Shown here: positions 1-12,241 of the stretch, one piece after another
Position numbering within the stretch: the stretch's first letter is position 1
Layout of the letters: each line of letters opens with the position of its first letter
Assembly (NCBI GenBank): GCA_030848705.1
Contig: CM061243.1
Location: forward strand, 9,387,044 to 9,451,043
Direction: 5' to 3'
Length of the DNA: 64,000 nucleotides
From: Heracleum sosnowskyi
Taxonomy: Eukaryota; Streptophyta; Magnoliopsida; Apiales; Apiaceae
Made by a program: the position numbers and the translations under genes
Notes under the pieces: model-generated
Databases searched by the model: none
Seen by the model: only the letters and a program-made list of their open reading frames with translations
What the model was told of the DNA's origin: nothing

Positions 1-138
1 CTAAAAAACTCAACCCAAAGGTTCCACTATGTAAATATGTATAAATACATATTTGATTATATATTTGAAACTAATGATACATTATGCATTTGGTTATCAA
101 ATAACTATAATTAAATTCATGGTTTGCTTTAAATAAAA

Positions 139-558
139 GGGATTTTCTTAATGGTACCATTGTGGTTTTAACTTTTCTAAATGGTACCATTTTGTCATAG
201 TATTGGCTTTTCCAAATGGTATCAGTGGTACCATTGAGAATCCTATAATTGTATATTAGCATTAGAAAAAAAAATAGTAAGAAAAGATGATTAAAAAATA
301 GATAATGAAGATTAGACGATTGAAGATGAATATACGAAATTGCTTGTTTCTTGAGGAAAGGAAGAATATCAAACTTAATTTATCTTGATCTTTATTTTAA
401 AATATTTAATCATAATTAAAGAGTTTTTTTAATTTGATAAACAATAAGGGTATAAAACTACCAAGTCAAAAGTTTAAGTGCACCATCAGTAAGTTAAAAA
501 TACGAGATGGTACCACCAGGAAAAGTCAATACCACGATGGTACCCATGAGAATATCCC
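139..558. mobile_element. Mutator-type MITE (non-autonomous)
   Basis: A 420-bp element bounded by inverted ends. The left end begins GGGATTTTCTTAATGG, and the reverse complement of the right end begins GGGATATTCTCATGGG. The similarity continues for roughly 60 bp and includes repeated ATGGTACCAT motifs. It is flanked by a perfect 9-bp duplication, TAAATAAAA, at 130-138 and 559-567. A 9-bp target duplication with long inverted ends is the hallmark of Mutator-like elements. The interior is AT-rich and non-coding. Confidence 0.75.
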
Positions 559-636
559 TAAATAAAATTTAGGAGAAAAGGACAAAACTTAACTAAATTT
601 GAAGATATTCAATTGCAAAATAAAGCTAACATCGAA

Positions 637-1248
637 CACTACAAGAATACCCCGTTTTAACAACGGAAATTGCTAATGGAAATACGTCCGTTAATGATTG
701 TTAACGGATTTACAATGGAAAATTAGTGGTTCAAAAATCAACCATTTAACGACGAATTCCCAACATATTAGTAACGAATATTTCGTAATGACCAATTTCG
801 TTGGCAAAAATGAGTGCTAAAAATTCCCACTCGGTTAAAATAATGAAAAAATGAGCGCTAAACATAACCGCCTAGCTAAAACAAGCGAAAAATGGGCGCT
901 AAAAATGCCCTCCAGTTCTAGCAACAGAAAGCCGACGAAATAACGACGGAACAAGTAATAATAGAATAATAATAATTTTTAACCACGGTATACCAACGAT
1001 ATGTTGCCGTTGGTAATTTTAGATCGATTATATTCATTCCGTTACTAGTTTGTTACAATTAATAACATTTCTGTAACTATTCTGTTACAAATTAGTTGTT
1101 ACAATTAATACCACAACTACCTTCATTTACTCCGAAGCTTTTCATCCATAACTTTAGTTTCCCTTCATTTCTTGACTGAAAATATTGAAACTTGGCTTAG
1201 GCGACTTCTTCTTCTTCAAGATATTAGCAAATTACATTATCAAAATTC
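637..1248. repeat. CACTA left terminal inverted repeat and subterminal repeats
   Basis: No gene. The stretch starts with the CACTA terminus and continues with short direct and inverted repeats such as AACGGA, CGTTGGTA and GTTACTAGTTTGTTAC, which in this superfamily are binding sites for the element's TNPA-type protein. It ends at the LINE target site. Confidence 0.7.
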
Positions 1249-1263
1249 GAAGATGTTCAATTT

Positions 1264-3073
1264 TTTTTTTTTGAAATAAATCGTACTTGCATTACTTATA
1301 AAGAATCCAACTCCAGTACATCCTTAATAAACTCAGGAGGAGTGACAAACCACTCCCCACAGTCTGACATAGAATGAGCAGCACTTGCAAGCAAATGAGC
1401 CACGCCATTCGCAGACCGATAAACAAAATCTACTAGCACCTGATCAATGTGCTTTAATTCATTAACACACTGTGATACAATGGTATGAAAATAAGACTCC
1501 CCACCCTGGCCATTACACGCCCGCACTAGAACTTGTGAGTCTGTTTCAAATCTACAGAACTGGAACCCAAGCATCCTAACCCAAGAGGCTGCTTCTCTGA
1601 GGCTAATAGCTTCAGCTTCCCTTATCTGCCATTCGCCTTGAATTCTACTGCAACGAGCGCCAACGAAGTTACCATGAGAATCCCTAATTACACATCCAAT
1701 ACCTATGCCTCCATTAAGCACTCCTGACGCATCACAATTTATTGTCACCCAACCATCCATAGGCTTTTTCCATTTTTTCAAGCTTCGATCCAAAGTACCA
1801 GTTTCGCAGCGCTTGATGTATTTACTGTCTGGGCTTCCTTCCAATCATGAAGCAAATTTTGAGCAGCAGCCAATACACCAAATGCAGATCCGTTTACTCT
1901 CTCCCACACCCATTTATTCCGTCTATTCCATATACTCCGTCCTATCATGGCGATAAGTACACATTGCTCTCGCGTACCTACAGATAAACATCTATGAAAA
2001 ACCATGAAAGCTGTATCTCCTGAACCAAACTGGACCAGGTCTAAAACATTCGACAACTGCCATACTGACTTTGCAAAGCCACATCCAAACAGGACATGAC
2101 AGTCAGTTTCATTCGCACTATGGCACCAGGGACAAAATATGTTTATATCCACATGTTTCTGAGCCAAAGAAGTAGCTGTTGGTAGACATCCACTGCACAC
2201 TCTCCAGAGGAAGTCAATCACCTTTCCTGGAACTTTCAGCGACCATAACTTTTTCTAGAACACTGTCAGCTCCGTGTTGAGTTCCCCTTGTAACCACCGG
2301 TAACAGCTCTTAACTGTGTACACACCTTTATCATCCTTAAGCCATACCCAAGAGTCACTGATTTGAGTTGTGGAAAGTGGAATACGTTGGATAAGTTCTG
2401 CATCTCGATCATTAAAAATATCTCGAATCACTTCATCATCCCATTGAGTACCCTCAGCATTCATAAAGCCAGCAACTGTAATATGCTGCAACTGCACAGG
2501 CATTTCTGTGGACATAAAACCATTGATCGGATCAGGAAGCCATTGATCAGCCCAAACATTAGTACTCTCACCCTGACCAACTTTCACTCTACAACCCGAT
2601 TTCAACCCTTCCTGAGCAGTAAGAAAGCTTCTCCAAACATAGCTATGATTCACTCATAACTCTGCATTTAAGAAATTTGAATTAGGAAAATACCTTGCCC
2701 GCAAAATCGCAGAAACTAGTGGATTAACATTATTTAGGATACGCCATCCCTGTTTAGCAAGCATAGATGTATTAAACTTTTTCAAGTTTTTAACCCCCAG
2801 TCCGCCTCCTGCTTTCGGAATGCACAGTTTATCCCATGCTTGCCATCTAATACCCTTCCCATGCAAACCCCTTCCCCAATAGAAACCATTCATCAGTTTT
2901 CCATAGCATCTGTAATACTTGATGGAATAAAAAACAAAGACATCCAAAAGTTTGGAATCGTTTGAGCAACTGCCTTGATTAACGTCAACTTTCCTGATTT
3001 TGACAGCTCTTTATTCTCCCATCCCTGAAGCTTCTGCCTTATACGCTCAGTCATAAAACCAAAGGCCGCCCCT
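1264..3073 (-). mobile_element. 5'-truncated L1-type LINE fragment
   Basis: A non-LTR retrotransposon remnant on the minus strand, inserted in the CACTA 5' region. The insertion is flanked by the perfect 15-bp duplication GAAGATGTTCAATTT at 1249-1263 and 3074-3088. A run of 12 T from 1261 is the poly(A) tail in the antisense view. Coding remnants in order are: the C-terminal part of the reverse transcriptase (about 3060-2255, in several frames), a zinc-binding RVT domain with WRVCSG...CPWC...ETDCHVLFGC (2221-1778), and an RNase H domain (1844-1296). The RNase H keeps CDAS, an REAEA block, ETDS and the terminal NGVAH motif. Everything upstream of the RT thumb is missing, consistent with the 5' truncation normal for L1 insertions. 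At least three frame changes and stops (for example around 2650 and 2895) show it is dead. Confidence 0.9.
1296..2221 (-). pseudogene. LINE zf-RVT plus RNase H coding remnant
   Basis: Two overlapping frames (2221-1778 and 1844-1296) together encode the zinc-binding RT-associated domain and an RVT_3-type RNase H typical of plant L1 elements. The frame change between them lies around 1780-1844. The RNase H acidic residues are visible (CDAS, EAEA, ETDS), so this domain itself looks chemically intact. It has no start or promoter of its own. Confidence 0.85.
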
Positions 3074-3565
3074 GAAGATGTTCAATTTGTTTAAAGGTAA
3101 TTGATCTTAATTATGTCACGTACTAGTTCTTATAATTATGAATGTTTTGTATATCTTTTAAGTCATTATTATTGATGAAATATGTATGTTCTAATTTTTT
3201 TAGTTTTAGTCTAGCTAGAATTCTATTATTGAGTTAATTTTGTAGATTTTGTCTTGTGATTAATTGTCTAAATTCCATATGATACTATCAGTGAATGGGC
3301 ATTTTATATATAAATTTTAAAAAAAAAAGTAAAAGGACTCCCGAAAAGAAAAAATGGGAGAGGAAGGGCATCCCATATATCAATATTGAATTAATTTAGT
3401 TATAATTCCGTGCAAGTGTCGTAATATTCTAATCCATTTTTGTGCAAATGAGTTATTTTTTTTAACATAATTATTATATTTTGCTCATGTTTGTCTAGTT
3501 TTAGATATATACTATATTTTCTTGTTGCGAATGTTTTATTTTTACAGGTAACTAAAAAGGTTAAT

Positions 3566-6500
3566 ATGGATAATGATCGAGCTTGGATGTATCAAAGAAA
3601 AGATAATAAAGGGTACTTAAATCCGGTTTTTCTAAAGTGGTTGGAAAATTTTATGCAACATGTTATATCTCAGCCGTCATCCTTGAATAAGACAAACATT
3701 CAATGTCCATGTTCAAAATATAAGCATATCGGGTTCCGAAATGCAGAGACTGTAAAATTTCATTTGTTGAAAAATGGGTTTATAAGTGATTATTATGTAT
3801 GGAGTCGACATGGAGAGCCATATACTGGTGGATAAAGTGGTGAACAATCCTCTACATATTACTCCAACACCGAAGATAGAACAGATGAGGACAACCTAAT
3901 GTACAACATGGTGATGGATGCTGCTGGTCCAAGTTTTGATCCAGAGATGCCAAATGCAAAATTGATTGTTGTGTTAATGGATATATGATATATTGGGGTG
4001 AAGACATCAACATGGACTCGTGTAAATTTTGTTCACATGCGAGATATAAAGAAAGACTTAAAAGATCTAAGAAGGAGAAAAAGAAGGTGCCTTTTAGGAG
4101 GATGATTTATTTTCCATTGGCACCGAGATTGCAAAGGTTGTATGTTTCACCTAAGACTGCAACCCATATAAGATGGCATGCCGAACATGATCAAGAAGAA
4201 GGTGTGATAGAACACATCCCTCATTTTCCTCAGAGACGAGAAATGTTAGACTGAGACTTTCTGCTGATGGATTTCAACCATTTTGGTGAAACAGGTAGAC
4301 AATATTTTTCTTGGCCAATTATAGTGACTCCATATAATTTGCCTCCGTGGATGTGTTCAAAAGAACGATACTTGTTTATGTCTGTACTTGTTCCTGGACA
4401 AAAAAATCCAAAACAGAAGATAGATGTTTTCCTTCAACCATTGATTGCTGAGTTAAAAATGTTGTGAGAAGATGGCGTGGAGACTTGGGATAGTTCTTTG
4501 AAACAGAATTTCTGTATGCGAGCTGCGTTGATGTGGAATGAATCTTCCCCACCGGTGCGAGCAGGTGAAGATGTATTTCAAGAAATTGAGTCACTTGGTT
4601 TGATGAAAGTTACTGAATTGGGAAGTGATGAGCACAATGCTAGAGTCATTAAAGCTTATAATTGTGGATGGAAAAAAAGAAGCATATTTTGGGATTTACC
4701 ATATTGGAGGACATTATCAATTAGACATAATCTTGACGTTATGCATGTTGAGAAAAATGTCTTTGACAATATCTTTAACACTATCATGGCCATTGAAGGA
4801 AAAACCAAAGATAATTCTACGGCAAAAGATGATGTTGCAATGATTTGTCGGAGACCCGAGTTAGCAAAAGATGAGTCGACAAAAAAGTATCTGAAAACAT
4901 GTTATAGCTTAGACAAAAAGGAAAAAGAAAAAGTGTGTCAATGGTTGAAAGATCTGAAATTTCCAGATGAATATGTGTCAAATATGGGTCATTGCATCAA
5001 CATGAAGAAATACAAGTTATTTGGACTAAAAAGTCATGATTGTCACGTGTTTATGCAACGACTTCTTCCGATTGCTTTTTGGGAATTTCTTCCGAATAAT
5101 GTTTGGGAGGCTGTGACAGAATTAAGCCTTTTCTTCATAGATCTCACTTCAGCTACTTTGAAGATAAGTGACATGCGTAGACTTGAAGAACAAATTCCTG
5201 TTATTCTTTGCAAGTTAGAGCGCATATTTCCACCGGCATTGTTCGACTTCATGGAACATCTTCTAGTGCACTTGCCATATGAAGCACGCATTGCAGGTCC
5301 TGTACAGTATCGTTGGATGTACCCATTCGAAAGATTTTTACGTCACTTGAAGAATAATGTGAAAAATAAAGCTCGAGTTGAAGGATCAATATGCAATGCT
5401 TTTTTGGTTGAATAAGCTTCTACTTTTTGTTCACACTACTTTGAGCAACATGTTCAGACAAACCATAGAAAAGTTCCCATGAACGATTCTAGTAGAGGTG
5501 GGGAATGTTTTGGGGAAAATATTTCTATATTTTCTCATCCTGGACGTTCACATGGGAGTGTCAGTACTCGTTATCGTGATGATTGGGAATATATGGTTAC
5601 TCACAACTATATCTTGTTTAATTGTCCGGAGGTTGCACCATATACCACGTAAGTTCATTTTGTCGTAATCACATACTTATTTGTCCCCATTAATTAATCT
5701 TAGTCCTGTTATCTAATTTTTTTTTTGTGTAATTAGGATATTCATGAATCAACTTCGGGAGAAAAATCCATATATAACTAGTGTTGAAGTTGATCGATGC
5801 TTAGAAAGTGATTTTGCCATATGGTTTAAACGTTATGTAAGTTAATTAATACTTTTTACAATTAATATTAATTAGTTAACTATTAGCTATTTATTTCATT
5901 ACTAGTAGTCATCATTAACAATTTCAGGTGCAAAATCCATCATTTGTTCCAAATGAATACATTCAGGATATTTCATTTGGACCTCTTCGATCGGTGAAAT
6001 CGGTACCGATTTACTATGTAAATGGGTACAAATTTCACACTCGAGGATATATGGGGCTGATAAGTCAACGTTCAACAGTGGAATATGCATCAAGGGATCG
6101 AATTACAACGAGACGTTTAATGATTACTTTGGAATAATTGAAGAGATTTTGATTGTCGAGTATCCTCGTTTCCCAGCCAAGAAAATAGTCTTGTTTAAGT
6201 GTGAATGTTTCGATCCTACACCTAATGTTGGAACAAGAATTCATCCACGGTATAACATAGTTGAGGTCAATAAAAGAAAGAGACTAAGAGTGTATGAACC
6301 ATTTGTACTAGCAATGCAGGCCATGCAATTTTACTTTTGTAATTATCCAAGTCTTAAACGAGACAAGATTGATTGGTTAGTTGTATGCAAAGTAAAGGCT
6401 CGACCACTTGTTGAACTTCCTCAAATCCCGAAATCTCACCATAAAGAGCCGTTTCAAGATGATATTCCTACACATCTAAATGATATTTGTACATATGATA

Positions 6501-6664
6501 TTCCCACACGTTTAAATGATGAAAGTGGAGTTGAAGTAGATTTAGATGATGATGATGATGGAAGCCCGAAGGAAGAAATTGAATATGAATCTGAAGAAGA
6601 CGGGTCTTCACAAACCGAAAATAGTGATAAACATGAAGATGAATCTAATAATTCCTCGGACTAG
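3566..6664 (+). pseudogene. TNP2-like CACTA transposase, disrupted
   Basis: This was the catalytic transposase of the CACTA element. The start at 3566 opens a transposase-associated N-terminal domain (DRAWMYQR...CPCSKYKH). The central Transposase_21-type region follows at about 3985-5415, with the conserved TPYNLPPWMCSKERY, LDVMHVEKNVFDN and PVQYRWMYPFERF blocks. C-terminal exons come after GT-AG introns at 5649-5736 and 5837-5927, and the protein ends in an acidic tail at 6664. Damage includes in-frame stops near 3833, 4252, 4465 and 5413, frame changes around 4260 and 6090-6150, and two apparent internal deletions: one near 3960-3985 and one near 4535, where the FCMRAALMWN block runs directly into the later PPVRAGEDVFQE block. 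It cannot make a functional enzyme. The intron upstream of 3549 has a good TTTTTACAG acceptor. Confidence 0.88.
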
Positions 6665-7517
6665 TATTTTTTTAGATATCATGTATATAAATTTTATTGA
6701 AAAATATATGTATATTTATCTATTTATTTATTGATATAAATTATACTCAGTATATAAGTATTATAATTGTAAGTTATTTCATATGTAGCAAACTAATTCT
6801 AAATTATTTTTTAATTAATTATGAAAAATATAAATACAGGGACACAAGTAGCGAGTTGGGGCTAGAGACAGAAATAAGGGTTTACTTCTCTCTGCAAGCG
6901 GCGATGAAAAAACTAGCATCTCTTGTAAATGTATGTAAATTCATTTCTCATGTATATCAATTCATTTCCCCTTTCGTGTAAATTCATTCAGAGGTTTTTC
7001 ATTCCCCCTTTTGTGTCTGTGTATTCAGGAGTTTTAAGTCAAATAGTGTATGTGTTCTCTATGTGATGTGTTCGTGTTCTATGTATTCATGGTTCTCTAT
7101 AGACACATATGTGTTCTGTGTATCTTCAAACAGTTTAGGTTTTTCTTAATTTAGGGGTTTACTTGTTTCTTGTTATATATGCATATGTTTTACTTGTTTT
7201 TCTTAATTTAGGGTTTTTTTTTGTTTCGTGTTCTTTTGGTTCTTTCTTGATTTTTTTGTTCATTCTCAGTGAAGTGGATATTAAGCTTATGTCTGGTTGT
7301 TTCTTGCTTTTTTTTTTGTTCTTTATTAAGTGAAAAGTATAACTCATAAATCTAGATGATAAAAATTATGCAGTCCTTGAGAGCCAGGTCTTAAAAATGA
7401 AACCATTTGTGCTTTTATTTTTGGATGTGTTCTTAGTCACAGTTAATGGTTCATTGCTCAGTGACTTCATAAAAAGTCGCAAAATTATAAAAAAAAAATT
7501 ATTTAATATATTTGCAG

Positions 7518-10500
7518 CCTATGCGTATTGATCTAAATCCTGATGATCAGGGTATTGGCTTTGCTCAATTTTCGAGTCCAAAGAAAAACAGCGGGGGTGC
7601 AAATGTTTATCTTGATGGCTTTTCTCAGGTGAACTATGATTTATACTTTGAATAAAAATTAATACTTTATTTCAAGTTTTTTCCATATATAGCCGTAGAT
7701 TACTAAGTCTGATACATTGTTACTATTATATTGCAGATTGTGAATAAAAATAAACGCAGTCGGAGTGGAAATGTACAAGATGGCTTTGCTCCTAACAGTC
7801 AGGTCATTAAGCCAACCACTGAGAAAGCTGGTTACACGGACCAAGTAAGCCTGCTTTCTTCTTTTACAAAGCCGATATATATATCGATTGACACCTACAG
7901 ATTAAATGCATAACCAAATGTGATAGGTGTTTATCTCTCATGGAATTCCGTGTCCATAAAATTGTAGTATGTTTATTAGCCACTTGGTACTTGAGTTATA
8001 TTTTTCATCGTATACAGCTGGTATTACGATGCATCATGATCATTATAACTAGTACTACTTCATCAAGTACTAAACAAAAATTTCAATTTTTATTTTATAG
8101 TATCTTGTGTATTACAGGCAAGAATGAGGAGGTTTATGAGCCAAGTTGAAAATGTACCACCTCTTTCTGAACACGGCGTACCAGCTCATTCTGGATAGCA
8201 CGTACAAGCTCAATCTAGACAGCACGGACAAGCTCAATTTGGCCAACGCGTTCTTATTCCCACTCAATCTGTACAGCGCGTTTCCACTCAATCTGGAAAG
8301 CATGTTCCCACTCCCATTCAATCTGGACACCGTGTTCCCACTCAATCTGGACAACGCATTCCCACTCGATCTAGACAACACATCCGCGCTCATTCTGAAA
8401 AGGGTACTGGACAGCACGTACAAGCTCATACTGGACAGAGTTTTCCTACTAGATATCAGTCGAGACCCAATGAGAAAATACATGTACCATCTCAGTCACA
8501 ACTTCACTCGCCGACGCAATCAAGAAAACGCACGTCACAATCTGGACAAAGCACGCCTGATGAATCACTACAACTCACTGCTCAATCACGCCAACACACA
8601 CCTGAAGCTCAATCAAAACAACGCACAAGATCAGAACCAGTCGAACACACACCAACTCCATCACATCCAAGCACACTTAATGTGTCCTCTACAGCTGCTA
8701 ATGGTAATCCATGTTGGAATTTTGGCTTCGAACAAAGTGATGGAAGGGTGCGAGTAGAAGTTTTTGATGGAACGTAAGTTTTGAGTTCTTATATAAAAAT
8801 ATCTATGTTTTGAATTATTTTCTGTTTTGTTATACCATGTGGTGATATTAAGTTGTCTTTTGTTAATTCTATAAATTTTTTAGATTAGAGCCTTCATTTG
8901 ATTTTTCTCTAAGGATTAAAAAATTATGTATGAGCAACTTGAGCCTACTGGATACAATTGGAAGGTCGTTTCAAGAGAAACTCAAAGTTTTTATTTTGAA
9001 GAATTCAAGGTAATTATGAGTAAAAGCATTGTTTCCCCCCTGCTGTTTGGATATTTAATTATTATTGTAATTAAATTGAAGTTCGTTCATGGTTCATATT
9101 TAGCCCCTTTTTTGTTTTAGAAATACTTTTTGTGGAGGCAATCAGACGACATTATTTATAGTGCTTGGCTAGCAAGTGCGAGGAGAAAGTATTCTGAACT
9201 CGTTTCCTTGGCTCATGGTAAATGGGAATATCACAACAAAAGAGATGATAGAATCGGCATGAATGTGTATTTGAGCTGGGTTGAATTTTGGAAAACGGAG
9301 GATTTTAAAACGAAGTCTTCGATTCAAAAAGGTAATCATCGTAGAGGGGTTGATGGCCACCTTTCAACACAAACCAGTGGCTCTACTTCTCATAAGAAAG
9401 TAGCAGCTCATTTGGTAAGCCTTATAGTTCAGTTTGTATAGAATTATCATATTTCCTGAAAAGGATATTCTTGTGCTTTAAAATTTTCATTTTTTTTTAC
9501 AGAATATACAGTATAAGCACAAACCAACTGCTGATCAGGTGTTTTTTGAGGCGCACACCAGACATTTGAAGAAAAAAAATAATCTGACTGGCGAGACTGG
9601 AGAAAATGGCATGGATAATGAGTCTGACGAGGTTGAAACTATATGGATTGACAAAAAAAAAGCGAACAAACATATGTGAGTTCTTTTTAATAATTTTATG
9701 CCCATACATTACTCATGTTCTTGACCTGTCCCATTCTTTTTTATGGGTTCTTTACATCTCATTGTTTGAGATCAGTTGATTTTATTATTTTTGTTTATTA
9801 ACATACTTGCTTGATTTGCTCTATAGTATATCAAAATGGCATGTATTGAGTTCTGGTTGTGAGGTTGCATTTCTTTTTTGGCGTAATAAAAAAGAATAAA
9901 AAATGAGCACTTTGTTTTGTCATTTCTTCTTGGATTTTTCTTTGATATGATTGTTTTGAACCGGTTGAAAGCCTATCACAAACTTTACTTGTATAATGTA
10001 TTACTGTGTTTTTTTGTTTGACTAAAACCAAACAAATGGGTGGGTCAATTAGTATAGCATATCCTATCTTATACCAAGCAGCTACTATATGCTATACGTC
10101 AATAACTAAAAGAATAAATTTTTTTATTTTAGAAGGTGGAATTGGACTATGGATTTAATTTATTTTTCATGTTCAGAATTGTTTTCATGTGGTCTTAAGA
10201 TAATTATGCAGTAAACCTTATTGTTTTGTTACTCCTCCTTTTCTTGTTTTCTGGTAGTATATAACTTGATAATTATGTTTGTGCACAGAAATTACAAATC
10301 TATGTCTTTAAAATCTTAAAAGGTCAAGGTAAATTATATATAAATTATATATACTAAGCATTGCTGCTGCACAACCTAAGAGGAAGGGCTGCAATAAATC
10401 CCAAAATGAAGCTGCTTTGTTATTCAATGCAAAGTTAAAGGCTATGGTAAAAGGCATTAGTTCACAAAAGCCCAGTCCTAACGTTGTTATGGTCAATGGA

Positions 10501-11356
10501 TACAAAATTATTCGAGATATAATCAGCAACCCTGCTGCAAATGGTAAAAACATATAACCGGTGTTATAACCTTTTTACGCCTGATGTGTGCCTGATCAAT
10601 CTTACTAAAAACAAGTTTCAATGTCTGATATGATTAGGTTTTGTAAATGTGAACCAGCCTTGTTGCAAAGCTGAAGCAAGATAATTATGGTGGTGAAGTT
10701 GATTATTTTGTGAGTCCGCCACTGCATGTATGGTGGTGAAGTTGATTTCCCTAATAAGATGATTGCTGGTGTTCTTATGCTCTGATAGCCATTTTTGGGA
10801 ATAGTTGGTTTTATTTAGTCTGTATGTGGTACAACTTGGGAAATTGAGTCAAGTAATAGAAATCTGGTGTGATTGGGCATGCCTATGCAGGTTTATAACA
10901 ATATATTTCTGAGGTTTCGAAATTTCTCTTTGATGGTTGATTATTTTTGTAACTTTTTGGGGATTGTATGGTTGATTGTTTTTGTAACTTTTTGGAGATG
11001 GTTATCATATGCAGGAACTTTTTCTAAAGCTTCGTGAGCAGCACGAGAAAGATGGGCTACATGTCGACAATAATGTCTTGTTTCTTGAAGCATTTGGAGG
11101 GCCTGGCAAGAAAAATAGGGTATATGGACTTGGTTCAGCACAAAACCTCTTCTTTTCGTCTAAGACTATGCCTTGCACCTCCTCGTCCTTTGACAATAAA
11201 GATGAAAATCAAAGGTTGAAGCAACAAGTAGCAGAGATGAATGAACGGATGAAAGCAATGGAAAACCAGTTAGCCGCGATTATTAAGGCTAATTTTGTCC
11301 AACATCCCCAGTCTCCTACTGATTTAGATAATCAAGATTATGACAATATTATGTAA
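7518..11356 (+). pseudogene. Second CACTA gene (En/Spm, Transposase_24-like), multi-exon
   Basis: Likely the accessory DNA-binding or transposase-associated gene that accompanies TNP2. Supported exons with GT-AG borders are 7518-7628, 7737-7844, 8118-8773, 8884-9009, 9121-9414, 9503-9675, 10359-10543 and a last exon from about 11013 to the TAA at 11354. The conserved part is the YNWKVVSRETQSFYFEEFK / KYFLWRQSDD...WLASARRKYSELV region (about 8926-9260). The last exon has LFLKLREQHEKDG followed by GGPGKKNRVYGLG and a short coiled coil. Two defects are visible: a TAG at 8196-8198 in the repeat exon, where sister repeats have CAG, and a frame conflict within exon 8884-9009. The phase into the last exon is unresolved, so one small exon may be missing from this model. 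Probably inactive, but much better preserved than TNP2. Confidence 0.7.
8170..8430 (+). repeat. Degenerate 24-bp coding repeats (QSGQRVPT-type octapeptide)
   Basis: Within the third exon of the second CACTA gene, an eight-residue unit resembling QSGQRVPT recurs about ten times, with variants such as QSGHRVPT, QSGKHVPT and RSRQHIRA. The unit is rich in Gln, Ser, Arg and Thr, suggesting a flexible basic linker. The antisense long frame at 8112-8483 is a shadow of this repeat. Confidence 0.75.
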
Positions 11357-11632
11357 TTTAGTAGTTCTGCAATGCTCTTTTGACTTGAAACTATGTATGT
11401 TGCTTATTACACTTGGGAAAGATCTTTGTATGGTGGTTTAGCAGTAGTTCAAGTAGTCTAGGTTGGCTAATTTTGGGTATGGTACTACATTCTAGTATTT
11501 TAGGGCTAGAGGATGCAACTCTGTTAGCTCCTTTTTGAATTCCTATTATGTAATGAAATGCTAGTATTGCAATCTTTTGTTTTAAGAATGTAAAATTTAC
11601 ATGTCTAGAAAATTGATACAGCATATGTGTAT

Positions 11633-12178
11633 TGTTAGATATAATTGCTAATGTTTGTTTATCAGTGTTTAAGCAACAGGTACTGACAAGAGTTTATCAG
11701 AAGCCAGTCAGAGTTTAGTTAAACTCTGACAGGGTGAAGAGTTTAATTGAAGCCGGTCAGAGTTTATTTAAAGTCTGACAAGGTGATAGTTGAATTAGCT
11801 GTCGGTGCTGAATTGAAGATTCTAGAAGCAATTTATTCTGAAGATGGAAAGAAGCAGAATATATTGATACAGCTAAGGAAACGGAATAGAAGATAAGAAG
11901 CAATCCTTAATTGATAAGTTTTGTATAGCTAACTTGTAGGAATATCAATTAGATAAGGATTGTATGTAGCTGTGTACTATATAAACACAGATAGGTTATC
12001 CCTAGAAGGGACACGAATATTGATATATTATTCTTGTAACCTAGAAGCTCTTTGTGATTCATTAACATCATAAAGAGAGAAGTTGTTAATATAAATACAG
12101 TTTATCGATTCATAAACAGTGTTCTTAATTATTGTTATTCTCATACATACTTGATTATATTGTGTATTCGGCCTAACA
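11633..12178 (+). repeat. 5' LTR of the Sirevirus-like element
   Basis: 546 bp, TG...CA ends. It contains an 11-bp-arm palindrome at 11707-11730 (GTCAGAGTTTA, 2-nt centre, TAAACTCTGAC) and a TATA-like ACTATATAAAC around 11978-11988, which probably drives transcription of the element. Confidence 0.95.
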
Positions 12179-12180
12179 AT

Positions 12181-12193
12181 TGGTATCAGAGCC
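12181..12193 (+). promoter_or_regulatory. Primer-binding site (initiator tRNA-Met type)
   Basis: TGGTATCAGAGCC begins 3 nt after the 5' LTR. This is complementary to the 3' end of plant initiator methionine tRNA, the standard copia primer. Confidence 0.9.
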
Positions 12194-12241
12194 AAGGCTG
12201 TTTAATATATACAGTTTTACGATTCAAACACAGTATTAATC

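Noticed and set aside
8112..8483. Minus-strand frame rich in LSRLSGN repeats
   Set aside because: Antisense shadow of the 24-bp coding repeat on the plus strand.
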